From contig NZ_CP106736.1 of NCBI RefSeq assembly GCF_030035605.1, positions 3,779,001 through 3,843,000 on the forward strand: DNA of 64,000 bases, given 5' to 3'. Origin of the DNA: Silvimonas soli (lineage in GTDB: Bacteria > Pseudomonadota > Gammaproteobacteria > Burkholderiales > Chitinibacteraceae). Positions 17,792 to 26,863 of this stretch are shown in pieces. Both the position numbers and the translations under genes were made by a program. The stretch's first letter is position 1. Each line of letters opens with the position of its first letter. The notes beneath the pieces were generated by a model. The model was not told where the DNA came from and did not search any database. It was given only the letters and a program-made list of their open reading frames with translations.

Positions 17792-18156
17792 GTTGGATTG
17801 CGCCTTTCGGGGTCGTATTTCAGGTTTTCCCGAAGAATAGGGCGCTGGCGGTTCAGCTCATAAGGAAACGCTGGTCGAGAATATGGACTAATCGCCTTAG
17901 TGTGGTTTGCCTGTTGAATCGACATGGACAAACCCGAACAATCTTGCCGAATGCATGGATTTATCAGCTAATGTGTAGTATCGAATGAATCGCTACGAAA
18001 TAGTCGGCCATATAATCCGTCCAGCTTGAGCCTGCAGCCCGGTTTTTGACTCTGCAACCCAATGAATGCTGCGTTGCAAGGCTTGATGGCTGGAGTTTGT
18101 AAGTACGGTATTCCAGGTACGAAACATAGCGAAACGCAAATATAACGGAGTCTGAT
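17792..18156. promoter_or_regulatory. Divergent araB/araF control region with three AraC-like boxes
   Basis: Three copies of a YATGGA core lie at 17882-17887 (TATGGACTAA), 17923-17928 (CATGGACAAA) and 17954-17959 (CATGGATTTA), spaced 41 and 31 bp, close to whole helical turns. Read toward araB they become TAGTCCATA, TTTGTCCATG and AAATCCATG, similar to the E. coli araI1 half-site (…TTTATCCATA) in the same orientation relative to araB. They probably bind the AraC protein encoded at 22251-23210. The araF promoter lies to the right; its -35/-10 could not be fixed. Confidence 0.6.
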
Positions 18157-19134
18157 ATGAACAAAATGGTCAAATTGCTCACACTGAGCTGTGTAATGTT
18201 CGGCGCGATTGGCAGTGCATATGCAGCAGAAAAACTCGGCTATCTGGTCAAGCAGCCAGAAGAGCCCTGGTTCCAGACCGAATGGGCCTTTGCCGAGAAA
18301 GCTGGCAAAGATATGGGCTTCGATGTCATCAAGATTGCCGTACCTGATGGCGAAAAAACCCTGAACGCCATTGATACCCTGGCTGCCAGCGGCGCCAAGG
18401 GCTTCGTGATCTGTACGCCTGATCCAAAGCTTGGCCCGGCGATCATGGCCAAGGCCAATTCCCTGGGTCTGAAAGTGGTGACCGTGGATGACCAGTTCGT
18501 GAACGCCAAAGGCCAGCCAATGACCGAAGTACCGCTGCTGATGATGGCCGCCACCAAAGTGGGTGAGCGTCAGGGTCAGGAACTGTACAAGGAAATGAAA
18601 AAGCGGAACTGGAACGTCAAGGATACCGCCGTACTGGCGATTACCGCCAACGAACTGGATACCGCGCGCCGCCGTACTGATGGCTCAATGAACGCTCTGA
18701 AGGCAGCGGGTTTCCCGGCAGGCCAGATCTTCACCGTGCCAACCAAATCCAATGACATTCCTGGCGCGCTGGATGCAGCCAACTCCATGCTGGTGCAACA
18801 CCCCAACGTGAAGAACTGGCTGGTGATCGGCATGAACGACAACACCGTGCTGGGTGGCGTGCGCGCTACCGAAGGCCAGGGCTTCAAGGCGGCCAACGTG
18901 ATCGGTGTCGGTATCAACGGTGTGGATGCCAAGACCGAACTGGGCAAGTCTGCTGCGACCGGTTTCTACGGCTCCTTGCTGCCAAGCCCGGACGTACACG
19001 GTTATCAATCCATCAAGATGCTGCATGAGTGGACTGCCAACGGTAAGGCTCCGACCAAGTTCACTGAAGTGAGCGACGTGGTGCTGATTACCCGCGACAA
19101 CTACAAAGAAGAACTGAAGAAGAAGGGCCTGTAA
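18157..19134 (+). CDS. araF: L-arabinose periplasmic binding protein
   Basis: A 325-residue family-2 (ribose/arabinose type) binding protein. Sec signal MNKMVKLLTLSCVMFGAIGSAYA is cleaved about residue 23; the mature start EKLGYLVKQPEEPWFQTEW is nearly diagnostic of AraF. It also has TPDPKLGPAI, NELDTARRRTDGSM and IGMNDNTVLGGVRA of the sugar cleft. It delivers L-arabinose to AraGH. CGGAG precedes the ATG. A 290-bp repeat-filled gap separates it from araG, so expression of the two may differ. Confidence 0.96.
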   Translation: MNKMVKLLTLSCVMFGAIGSAYAAEKLGYLVKQPEEPWFQTEWAFAEKAGKDMGFDVIKIAVPDGEKTLNAIDTLAASGAKGFVICTPDPKLGPAIMAKANSLGLKVVTVDDQFVNAKGQPMTEVPLLMMAATKVGERQGQELYKEMKKRNWNVKDTAVLAITANELDTARRRTDGSMNALKAAGFPAGQIFTVPTKSNDIPGALDAANSMLVQHPNVKNWLVIGMNDNTVLGGVRATEGQGFKAANVIGVGINGVDAKTELGKSAATGFYGSLLPSPDVHGYQSIKMLHEWTANGKAPTKFTEVSDVVLITRDNYKEELKKKGL

Positions 19135-19153
19135 CAAGTGTGAGGTGCAGGGC

Positions 19154-19302
19154 GTAGGGTTTGCGGGCTTTGCCTGCGAACGCGGATATTGCGTGCGCAT
19201 GAATGCGCACCCTACGGGCCTGGGTTCCCGCCCGCGCGGGAATGACGAAATGAAAAGGTTTGTCTGGCGTAGGGTGGATTCGCCGCGTGGCGGCAATCCA
19301 CC
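19154..19302. repeat. Cluster of dispersed palindromic repeats between araF and araG
   Basis: Three repeat types stand side by side. The first, 19154-19215, runs from GTAGGGTTTGCGGGC to GCGCACCCTAC. The second, 19224-19243, is a dRS3-like TTCCCG-N8-CGGGAAT hairpin. The third, 19269-19302, is a GTAGGGTGGATTCG…AATCCACC palindrome. The first also occurs at 40881-40944, 42411-42474 and, inverted, 43974-44041; the third at 40953-40980 and 52114-52158. None is coding. They lie inside the araFGH transport operon. Confidence 0.7.
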
Positions 19303-19424
19303 GTTGCCGTGATGGGTTGCCGTTTCCGAAAGGCCGGAATATCAAATCTACCCAACCCGTCCGCCGGATCGCGGGTTTGCATCTTGTAATGACTTTGCCT
19401 TGATTCTTTGAAAAGAGCTGTCCC

Positions 19425-20987
19425 ATGACCGATCTTCCCGATTCATACCTGGTATTTCGCAATATCAGCAAGGTGTTCCCCGGCGTGAAAGCGCTGCAGG
19501 ATATTTCTTTTGGCTGCGAGCCCGGTTCGGTCCACGCGCTGATGGGCGAAAACGGCGCGGGCAAGTCCACGCTGCTCAAGATTCTTTCCGGCATGTACCA
19601 GCCCAGCGGCGGACATCTGGAAATCGCCGGGCAACCCGTCGCCTTCAATGGTGCGATGGACGCACTGCGCGCTGGCGTGGCGATCATTTATCAAGAATTG
19701 CATCTGGCACCGGATATGTCGGTGGCAGAAAACATTTATCTGGGCCAGCTGCCGCATCGCTTTGGTGTGGTGGACCAGCAACGGCTGCATGCCATGGCGG
19801 CAGAAAAACTGCGCTATCTGGGCATGGATATCGACCCCGCGACCCCGTTGCGGCACTTGTCGATTGCGCAATGGCAGATGGTGGAAATCGCCAAGGCGCT
19901 GACCCGCAACGCCAAGATCATTGCGTTTGATGAGCCGACCAGTTCGCTCTCGGCGCGTGAAATCGAACAACTGTTCCGCGTCATCAACGAACTCAAGGCC
20001 GAAGGCCGGGTAATTCTGTACGTCTCGCACCGCATGGAAGAAATCTTCCGCATGTGCGACGCGGTCACCATTTTCAAAGACGGCCGCTACGTAAACACCT
20101 GGAAGGACATGGCCAACGTGACGCACGACCAACTGGTACAAGCCATGGTTGGGCGCGACATCGGCGACATCTACGGTTATCGCCCACGCGAACATGGCGA
20201 AGTGCGGTTGGAAGTGCGTGACCTGCTGGCGCCGGGCCTGCGCGCGCCCGCGTCGCTCAATGTCAAACGCGGTGAAATCGTCGGCCTGTTTGGTTTGGTG
20301 GGGGCAGGGCGTTCCGAGTTGATGAAAGGGATTTTCGGCGGTTCGCCGGTGTTCAGCGGCCAGGTGCTGCTTGACGGCCAGCCGGTGAAAATTCGCCGCC
20401 CGGGTGACGCGATTGCCGCTGGCATCATGCTATGCCCTGAAGACCGTAAAGCAGAAGGCATCGTGCCGGTGCATTCGGTGCGCGACAACATCAATATCAG
20501 CGCCCGCCGTGGCACCGTGCGCGCCGGCTGCCTGGTGAACGAAAGCTGGGAGCGCAGCAACTCGGCCAAGATGGTCAAAGAGTTGAACGTCAAAACCCCC
20601 AGCGACGAACAATTGATCATGAATTTGTCGGGTGGCAATCAGCAAAAAGCCATTCTCGGGCGCTGGTTATCCGAAGACATGAAAGTGATGCTGCTGGACG
20701 AACCCACGCGCGGGATCGACGTGGGCGCCAAGCACGAAATCTACCGCGTGATATACGACCTGGCCGAGCACGGCATCTCGATTCTGTTTGCCTCCAGCGA
20801 CTTGCCCGAAGCGCTGGGCTTGGCGGACCGCATCATCGTGATGCGCGAAGGCCATATCGTGGGCGAACTGGATCACGACACCGCCACAGAACAAAAAGCG
20901 CTGGCGCTGGCCATGTTGCGTCAGCCCGAAACCTTGCCAGGCCACAGCGCCGGGCAGGATGCCAACCCGATTCAAGTACCGGTTTGA
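19425..20987 (+). CDS. araG: L-arabinose ABC transporter, double ATPase subunit
   Basis: A 520-residue protein of two fused ABC domains, the usual form in pentose importers. The first has Walker A GENGAGKST (about 40-48), signature region LSIAQWQMVEIAKAL and Walker B IIAFDEPTSSLS. The second has a degenerate Walker A (GLVGAGRSEL), signature LSGGNQQKAILGRWL and Walker B VMLLDEPTRGID. It drives arabinose uptake through AraH. AGAGCTG precedes the ATG. It ends 20 bp before araH. Confidence 0.95.
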   Translation: MTDLPDSYLVFRNISKVFPGVKALQDISFGCEPGSVHALMGENGAGKSTLLKILSGMYQPSGGHLEIAGQPVAFNGAMDALRAGVAIIYQELHLAPDMSVAENIYLGQLPHRFGVVDQQRLHAMAAEKLRYLGMDIDPATPLRHLSIAQWQMVEIAKALTRNAKIIAFDEPTSSLSAREIEQLFRVINELKAEGRVILYVSHRMEEIFRMCDAVTIFKDGRYVNTWKDMANVTHDQLVQAMVGRDIGDIYGYRPREHGEVRLEVRDLLAPGLRAPASLNVKRGEIVGLFGLVGAGRSELMKGIFGGSPVFSGQVLLDGQPVKIRRPGDAIAAGIMLCPEDRKAEGIVPVHSVRDNINISARRGTVRAGCLVNESWERSNSAKMVKELNVKTPSDEQLIMNLSGGNQQKAILGRWLSEDMKVMLLDEPTRGIDVGAKHEIYRVIYDLAEHGISILFASSDLPEALGLADRIIVMREGHIVGELDHDTATEQKALALAMLRQPETLPGHSAGQDANPIQVPV

Positions 20988-21007
20988 AAGGTTTAAAGGA
21001 AAGCAAA

Positions 21008-22021
21008 ATGTCCAAAGCAACGATTAATCCTGTCAGTCCTGGCGTGGCCGTGCCGGAGATTACCCTGGCGCCTGGCCGCACCGTGTTTGCCAAAGTGTGG
21101 GACAAATACGGCATGTTGCTGGTGTTCCTGGTGCTGTTTATTGCATGTTCGGCGCTGGTGCCCAATTTCCTGAGTTTTCAGAACATGCGTGGTCTGGGAC
21201 TGGCTGTGTCGCTGGCTGGCATGGTGGGCTGCGGCATGTTGTTCTGCCTGGCTGCCGGTGACTTTGACCTGTCGGTCGGGTCCGTGGTGGCGTGCGCCGG
21301 CGTGGCCTGTGCCACGGTCATCAACATGACCAACAGCGTGACGATGGGGATTCTGGCAGGTCTGGCGACCGGGTTGGTGTTCGGCTTGCTCAACGGCATT
21401 ATCGTGGCGTGGTTGGGCATCAACGCCCTAATTACCACGCTGGCCAGCATGCAGATCGCCCGTGGTATGGCGTACATCATCTCCGACGGCAAAGCGGTGG
21501 GCGTTTCGGAAGAAAGCTTCTTTACTCTGGGCAATACCAACTGGCTTGGCCTGCCGGCGCCGGTGTGGATCACCATCGCCTGCTTTGCCGTGTTTGGCTT
21601 CGTCATGCGCCGCACGCTGTTTGGCCGCAACACGCTGTCGATTGGCGGCAACGAAGAAGCTGCGCGACTGGCAGGTGTGAACGTGGTGCGCAACAAGATC
21701 GCCATCTTTACCTTGTCTGGCGTGATCTCCGCCTTTGCCGGTGTGGTGCTTGCTTCGCGTATGACTTCCGGTCAGCCGATGACGTCGCTGGGGCTGGAAC
21801 TGACAGTGATCTCGGCTTGCGTGCTGGGTGGTGTTTCGCTCAAAGGCGGCGTGGGCAAGATCAGCTATGTGGTGGCTGGCGTGCTGATTCTGGGCACCGT
21901 AGAAAACGCCATGAATCTGCTGAATATCTCGCCGTTTGCCCAATATGTGGTGCGTGGTCTGATCTTGCTGGCGGCGGTGATTTTTGACCGCTACAAACAA
22001 AAATCCAGGTCTCGCGTCTGA
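21008..22021 (+). CDS. araH: L-arabinose ABC transporter permease
   Basis: A 337-residue inner-membrane protein with 8-10 hydrophobic helices, of the RbsC/AraH branched permease family. Typical stretches are AAGDFDLSVGSVVACAGV, LNGIIVAWLGINALITTLASMQIARG, the cytoplasmic GGNEEAARLAGVNV loop and ACVLGGVSLKGGVG. The start at 21008 follows AAAGGA at 7-nt spacing; an earlier in-frame TTG overlapping the araG stop is less likely. It completes the araFGH importer. Confidence 0.95.
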   Translation: MSKATINPVSPGVAVPEITLAPGRTVFAKVWDKYGMLLVFLVLFIACSALVPNFLSFQNMRGLGLAVSLAGMVGCGMLFCLAAGDFDLSVGSVVACAGVACATVINMTNSVTMGILAGLATGLVFGLLNGIIVAWLGINALITTLASMQIARGMAYIISDGKAVGVSEESFFTLGNTNWLGLPAPVWITIACFAVFGFVMRRTLFGRNTLSIGGNEEAARLAGVNVVRNKIAIFTLSGVISAFAGVVLASRMTSGQPMTSLGLELTVISACVLGGVSLKGGVGKISYVVAGVLILGTVENAMNLLNISPFAQYVVRGLILLAAVIFDRYKQKSRSRV

Positions 22022-22058
22022 TGCGTTGTTTGCTTCACCGGTTGCAGTTGATCTGACG

Positions 22059-22113
22059 CAGCCCGGCAGGCCAGAGCCTTTGTATTCTGGTTCGCGTTCT
22101 GGCCGCCGGGCTG
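22059..22113 (+). terminator. Long hairpin after araH, possible terminator
   Basis: CAGCCCGGC (22059-22067) pairs with GCCGGGCTG (22105-22113) and, after a bulged A, GGCCAGA (22069-22075) pairs with TCTGGCC (22098-22104). This 16-bp stem has no following T-run, so it may act in message processing or stability rather than as a classic terminator. It separates araH from araC. Confidence 0.5.
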
Positions 22114-22250
22114 TGTTACCGCAAATAGACGAAATAACAATCCAGACAGCGCAAGCGGGCGCGTCACGAAGCCGGGCCACCGTGCCACAACGGTGATTCG
22201 ATCAAATCAGAGAATGGCAGCGCTTGCCGCCACAAAAACAGGCTCGCCCG

Positions 22251-23210
22251 ATGCAACCACAACATCTGGAAAAACCGGCAGAGAAGCAAAGCCTTGACCC
22301 GCTCATGCCGGGGTATTCGTTCAACTTGTATCTGGTGGCTGGCATCACGCCGATCATCGAAAACGGCCCGCTGGATTTCATCATTGATCGGCCCAAAGGC
22401 ATGCAGGGTTTCATCATCAATCTCACTGTGGCCGGGCAGGGCAAGGTGTTTGATGGCGACGACGCATTCTTTGTGAACCCCGGCGACATGCTGATGTTCT
22501 CGCCCGAAACCGTGCATTACTACGGCCGCGCGCCGAGCAGCCCCAACTGGTATCACCGCTGGATTTACTTTCGGCCACGCGCCTACTGGGCACCTTGGCT
22601 CAAATGGCAAGACCAGATCCGCAACGTCGGGCGCTTGTGCCTGCCAGACAAAACGCTATACGCCGAGTTTGATGAGTTATTCCAGCAAATTGACCGCACT
22701 CATCGTGAAGGTCGGGTGACCAGTGAAGAACTGGCGATCAATCTGCTGGAGCGCTTGTTGATTCGCGCTTACGAAATCTCGCCGGAAAACCTGCCCAAAC
22801 CGCTGGATAACCGCGTGCAGGAAGCTTGCCAGTACATCACCCGCAATCTGGGGCAGGAGATCGGGCTGGATGAAATTGCCCGGCATGTGTGCTTGTCGCC
22901 ATCGCGGCTGGCACATTTGTTCCGCGACCAGATTGGCGTGAACATCCTGCGCTGGCGTGAAGACCAACGCATTATTCTGGCCAAACACCTGCTGCACAGC
23001 ACGCGCACGCCGATTGCGCGCATTGCTGGCACCGTAGGTTATGAAGACCAGTTGTATTTCTCTCGCGTGTTCCGCAAACGGGTCGGCGTCAGCCCGAGCG
23101 AGTTTCGCAAGACCAGCGGCGAGCCGCTTTACCCGTACCAGAATCCCAATATGGACTGGCCGCATATTGACGTAGATGTCCCTGATAACGGCATGGAGTT
23201 TTACTTGTGA
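22251..23210 (+). CDS. araC: AraC-type arabinose regulator
   Basis: About 319 residues from ATG 22251. The N-terminal half is a cupin-type arabinose-binding and dimerisation domain (GYSFNLYLVAG…PLDFIIDRPKGMQGFIINLTVAG, then PGDMLMFSPETVHYYG and NWYHRWIYFRP), strongly like E. coli AraC. The C-terminal half holds the two helix-turn-helix units (LDEIARHVCLSPSRLAHLFRD and IARIAGTVGYEDQLYFSRVF). It should act on the boxes between araB and araF. The frame is open upstream to a TTG at 22224, but the ATG fits the family start. Its stop overlaps the next gene's GTG. Confidence 0.93.
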   Translation: MQPQHLEKPAEKQSLDPLMPGYSFNLYLVAGITPIIENGPLDFIIDRPKGMQGFIINLTVAGQGKVFDGDDAFFVNPGDMLMFSPETVHYYGRAPSSPNWYHRWIYFRPRAYWAPWLKWQDQIRNVGRLCLPDKTLYAEFDELFQQIDRTHREGRVTSEELAINLLERLLIRAYEISPENLPKPLDNRVQEACQYITRNLGQEIGLDEIARHVCLSPSRLAHLFRDQIGVNILRWREDQRIILAKHLLHSTRTPIARIAGTVGYEDQLYFSRVFRKRVGVSPSEFRKTSGEPLYPYQNPNMDWPHIDVDVPDNGMEFYL

Positions 23211-24040
23211 CCTATCGACTGCTGGCGTTTGATCTGGATGGCACTTTGCTGGGCAACGATCTGCAAATCCGCCCGGCTTCCATCGCCGCCATTCAGACTG
23301 CGCGCGAGCTGGGTTACAAGGTGGTGATGGTCACCGGGCGGCATCACATCATGGCGTGGCCGTATCATCATCAACTCAATCTGGATACGCCGCTGCTGGC
23401 TTGCAACGGCACCTACGCCTGGGATTTCGCCCGTGGCGAAGCGCTGTTTGCCAAGCCACTGACCAAGGCCGAGGCCACTGCGCTCTTGGGATTGATTCGC
23501 CTGCATGATGTCCACGCGTTGCTGTATCTGCGGGACGCTCAAGCCTACGAAACGCTGGAACCGCATCTCACGCACCTGCTGCATTGGGCCGAAGCGCTGC
23601 CCGCCGAAGTACGGCCAAATATGGTGCAAGTAACGGATTTTGAATCATTGCTGCGCGCGGCTGATCTGGTCTGGAAATACGCGGTATCGAGCGTGAGTGA
23701 CGGCAAAATCGAACCATTCATTGCCCAAGTCGAAGCAGAGCTTGGTCTGGCGTGTGAGCGTTCTGGCCATAACCGCGTGGATGTCGCCAGCGCAGGTAAC
23801 AGCAAAGGGGCGTTGTTGCTGGAGTGGATCGCCACTCAGGGTATTACGCCAGCCGAAGTGGTGGCGTTTGGCGATAACTACAATGATTTGTCGATGCTGC
23901 AAGGGGTGGGATTGGGCGTGGCGATGGGTAATGCTGAGGCACCAGTGCGCGAACAAGCGGCACGGGTGATAGGCAAGAATGATACGGATGCGATTGCGGA
24001 TTTTTTGCGCGATGAGATTTTTGCGAATGCCGTGGTTTAA
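23207..24040 (+). CDS. ybhA: HAD-superfamily phosphatase, YbhA-like (pyridoxal phosphate phosphatase)
   Basis: A 277-residue Cof-type (class IIB) HAD phosphatase that starts at GTG 23207, inside the araC stop (GTGA). Motif I is FDLDGTLL (D9 nucleophile, D11); motif II lies in VVMVTGRHH; CNGTYAWD follows; motif IV is VVAFGDNYNDLSML. The TGRHH and NGTY contexts and the overall alignment match E. coli YbhA, a pyridoxal phosphatase also active on other sugar phosphates. Coupling to araC may mean that it removes phosphate from pentose phosphates here; that is inference. Confidence 0.85.
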   Translation: MTYRLLAFDLDGTLLGNDLQIRPASIAAIQTARELGYKVVMVTGRHHIMAWPYHHQLNLDTPLLACNGTYAWDFARGEALFAKPLTKAEATALLGLIRLHDVHALLYLRDAQAYETLEPHLTHLLHWAEALPAEVRPNMVQVTDFESLLRAADLVWKYAVSSVSDGKIEPFIAQVEAELGLACERSGHNRVDVASAGNSKGALLLEWIATQGITPAEVVAFGDNYNDLSMLQGVGLGVAMGNAEAPVREQAARVIGKNDTDAIADFLRDEIFANAVV

Positions 24041-24056
24041 CGCTCAGTAACCCTTG

Positions 24057-24392
24057 CTAACTGCCTTTGTTCGCGCATTCAGTTCTGTCCACTTTTTTGC
24101 CATTACGCCCGCTACCATCCACCGCAAAGCCCAAAACGCATTGATAGCGGTTGCTCCCGATCACTAATGTCGCTGTGCTGCAATTGCCAGCGCTGGTTAC
24201 GCCGATCAATTGGCGAGTCGCAGCCCCTTCGGACAAGATGAAATGGCGCTGTCCGGGAGCCAGGATAGGCACGATGGTTTTGCCCGGAGCGGGGTGCTGC
24301 TGTGCGTCGCGGCAATCCCAGTTATAGCGTGGGTCCGCGTGAGCAACGGCGCTGGCCAGCACCAGCAAGCCACAGGCAACAAGGTGTTTCAT
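24057..24392 (-). CDS. Small secreted protein, unknown function
   Basis: A 111-residue protein with a clear Sec signal (MKHLVACGLLVLASAVAHA, cleaved about residue 19). The mature part of about 92 residues has four cysteines (YNWDCRD, GNCSTAT, RYQCVLG, TECANKGS), enough for two disulphides. No membrane segment beyond the signal. I do not recognise the family. It converges on ybhA and stands alone, with 76 bp separating it from rarD on the same strand. Confidence 0.7.
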   Translation of the reverse strand: MKHLVACGLLVLASAVAHADPRYNWDCRDAQQHPAPGKTIVPILAPGQRHFILSEGAATRQLIGVTSAGNCSTATLVIGSNRYQCVLGFAVDGSGRNGKKVDRTECANKGS

Positions 24393-24467
24393 GGCAAATC
24401 CACAAGACGGTTATGCCACCATGTTAGCGGCTGGCCCGCTATTGTGGGCGATTCGCCCGGACGGATA

Positions 24468-25364
24468 TTACTGAGCGGCTGTGCGTTGCCGCTGCAAGGT
24501 GAGCACGCTGTGGCCGCAAGTGAGCAGCACTGCCAGCCAGATCGGCACGTAGGTGCCCAGACCCGCCATGGTGAATGGCTCGCCCAAAAACAGGATGGAG
24601 ATAAAAAACAGCAGGGCGGGTTCGACGTAACCCAGAATCCCCAGCACGCCCATGGGCAGCAATTTGCTGGCGGCCAGATACAGCGCAAATGCCGCCGCGC
24701 TCATGATGCCCAGCAAGGGCAGCATTGCCCACAGCATGGGTTTAACGCTAAGTGCTTGGGTCGCCGGATGATGGGTAAACAGATAAAACGCCACAAACGG
24801 CAGGATAAACAGGATTTCCAGCAAGAAGCCTGCGACCGGGTCCAGTTTGATCCAGCGTCGCAGCATCAAGTAGGGCGGATAGCCGACAGAAGTCACCAGG
24901 GTGACCCATGAAAACGCCTGGGTCAGCCAGATTTCATGCGCCACGCCGACCATGGCGCAGGCCACCGCCAGCCACTGCAAACGGCTGGGTCGTTCGTGAT
25001 AAAACAGGAATCCGGTCAGCACCATCACCAGCGGCAGCAGAAAATAGCCGAGCGAAACCTCCATCAGGCGGCCCACTTGCGGTGCCCACATGAAGATCCA
25101 TTGCTGGATAAACAGCAGGGAAGCGGTGACTGGCAGCACCAGCCATAGTCTGGGTTCGGTGCGCAAACGCATGCATAGCGCCCGAAAACGACCCGTCTGC
25201 CCCAACAACACCAATGCCACCGCCATCGCGGGCACCGTCCAGACGACGCGCCACGCCACAATGCCCATGCCATCCAGTGGGCGCAACAAGGCGGCAAACC
25301 AGCCAATGGTGGCGAAGATGACAGAAGCGGTAACTGATAGGGCAACGCCCCGGCCGGATAACAT
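24468..25364 (-). CDS. rarD: EamA-family transporter RarD
   Basis: A 298-residue inner-membrane protein with ten predicted helices in two EamA repeats. RarD hallmarks are the N-terminal FATIGWFAALLRPLDGMGIVAWRVVW, the LWLVLPVTASLLFIQQWIFMWA stretch, GRLMEVSLGYFLLPLVMVL and GYVEPALLFFISILFLGEPF. E. coli RarD is linked to chloramphenicol sensitivity; the real substrate is unknown. No operon partner. Confidence 0.9.
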   Translation of the reverse strand: MLSGRGVALSVTASVIFATIGWFAALLRPLDGMGIVAWRVVWTVPAMAVALVLLGQTGRFRALCMRLRTEPRLWLVLPVTASLLFIQQWIFMWAPQVGRLMEVSLGYFLLPLVMVLTGFLFYHERPSRLQWLAVACAMVGVAHEIWLTQAFSWVTLVTSVGYPPYLMLRRWIKLDPVAGFLLEILFILPFVAFYLFTHHPATQALSVKPMLWAMLPLLGIMSAAAFALYLAASKLLPMGVLGILGYVEPALLFFISILFLGEPFTMAGLGTYVPIWLAVLLTCGHSVLTLQRQRTAAQ

Positions 25365-25658
25365 GGAACACCTCTTTAGCGAGTGCGCATGCTAGCAGGC
25401 CGGTGAGTGCTGCGGCTATCAAGGCTTTCGAGAATGCCCAAGGCAAAACCAGAAACATCCCACAGAAACTGTGGCGGCTTTGCGTTAACATCGCGCGCCG
25501 TTTGCCGGGCAAAGGTGACCGCTGCCTCGCATTGGTACAGCGCAGCCACTATGCTCAACCGAGACTTCAGGTCGATTCGTTCGGCAATTCGTTCGACCAC
25601 TAATTGCGCCGGATACCCCGGTTCAATACCCAATAAGAAAATCGCACAGGAGCAAATC

Positions 25659-26558
25659 ATGCGTTGGAACGACATGCGCGAAAGCCAGAACGTGGACGAC
25701 CGCGAAGGTCAAAGTGGCGGCGGCGGTGGCGGGGGATTTGGTGGAGGCGGACTGCGCTTGGGAGTAGGCGGGATTGTGGTGGTGGTAGTGGTCGGCTTGC
25801 TGTTTGGCAAAAGCCCCATGGAAATGCTCGGGCTGATCTCGCAATTGTCTGGCGGTGGCGCGCCGCAAGTGCAGCAGCAGCGCCCGCAAACCCCGGCAAC
25901 CACAACTGCCAACGCCAACGATCCCAACAAGTTGATGGTCAAAAAGGTGCTGGGCGATACCGAAGATACCTGGGGGCGGATATTCAAAGCGTCCGGGCGC
26001 ACATACACGGCGCCCACGCTGGTGTTGTTTCAAGGTTCAGTTGCGTCTGGTTGTGGCCAGACCAGTTCGGCTGTTGGCCCGTTTTATTGCCCGACTGACC
26101 AAAAACTGTATATCGATCGCGGTTTTTTTGACGAATTACGCAACCGTTTTGGCGCGCCCGGTGAATTTGCCGAAGCCTACGTAGTGGCACACGAGGTCGG
26201 CCATCACGTGCAGAATCTGTTGGGTATCTCGGAAAAAGTCAGCCAGCGCGAACGGCAGGTGAGCAAGGCGCAGGCGAACGCGTTATCAGTGCGGCTGGAG
26301 TTGCAGGCCGATTGTTTTGCTGGTGTGTGGGGCCACGATGCGGAGCAGCGGCAACTGGTGAATGGTCAGGACATGGATCAAGCCTTGGTCGCGGCCAACG
26401 CCATTGGCGACGATACATTGCAGCGCAATGCCGGGCGCAATGTCACCCCGGATTCGTTTACTCACGGCACGTCCGATCAGCGCCAGCGCTGGTTCCGTAA
26501 AGGCTTTGATAGTGGCAGTGTGGACGAATGCAATACGTTTACCGCCAAGCAGCTTTGA
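25659..26558 (+). CDS. Neutral zinc metallopeptidase, YpfJ family
   Basis: A 299-residue protein starting MRWNDMRESQNVDDREGQ, then a poly-Gly stretch (about residues 19-32), a single hydrophobic helix (about 35-53), a Pro/Gln/Thr-rich linker, and a zinc-peptidase domain. The HExxH motif is visible in VVAHEVGHHVQN, with the downstream ELQADCFAGVWGH that supplies the third ligand region. AGGAG at 6-nt spacing fixes the start; the longer frame upstream is not coding. YpfJ-like proteins are membrane-anchored and their substrate is unknown. Confidence 0.9.
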   Translation: MRWNDMRESQNVDDREGQSGGGGGGGFGGGGLRLGVGGIVVVVVVGLLFGKSPMEMLGLISQLSGGGAPQVQQQRPQTPATTTANANDPNKLMVKKVLGDTEDTWGRIFKASGRTYTAPTLVLFQGSVASGCGQTSSAVGPFYCPTDQKLYIDRGFFDELRNRFGAPGEFAEAYVVAHEVGHHVQNLLGISEKVSQRERQVSKAQANALSVRLELQADCFAGVWGHDAEQRQLVNGQDMDQALVAANAIGDDTLQRNAGRNVTPDSFTHGTSDQRQRWFRKGFDSGSVDECNTFTAKQL

Positions 26559-26669
26559 CGCTGGCACGTTTGTCCGTACGATGGCGGCTCGATATTTGAT
26601 CCAATTGATCTGGCAGCAGAATCCAGCGTTGGCGCTGGCCAGATCAATCACCCACCAGGACAATGTGAA

Positions 26670-26861
26670 ATGAGTGTACTTCGAGCTGGATTGATCGCTG
26701 GCGTAGCACTGTGTCTGCTTGCCGCTTGTGGCCCGTCACCAGACGCACCCAAAATCGCGCCTGAAGCGCGCAAGGCGCTCGACGCGGCCAAAGGGGTAGA
26801 GCAAACGGTGCAGCAACAAGACGATGCCACGCGTAAACAGATTGATGACGCCAGCAAGTAA
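26670..26861 (+). CDS. Small lipoprotein, unknown function
   Basis: A 63-residue protein with a lipoprotein signal: MSVLRAGLIAGVALCLLAAC, lipobox L-A-A-C at residues 17-20. The mature part is short, charged and likely helical (EARKALDAAKGVEQTVQQQD). The next gene (arfB) begins 2 bp after its stop codon, which supports translation of both from one message. No family recognised; the size and composition recall small envelope lipoproteins. Confidence 0.7.
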   Translation: MSVLRAGLIAGVALCLLAACGPSPDAPKIAPEARKALDAAKGVEQTVQQQDDATRKQIDDASK

Positions 26862-26863
26862 TC

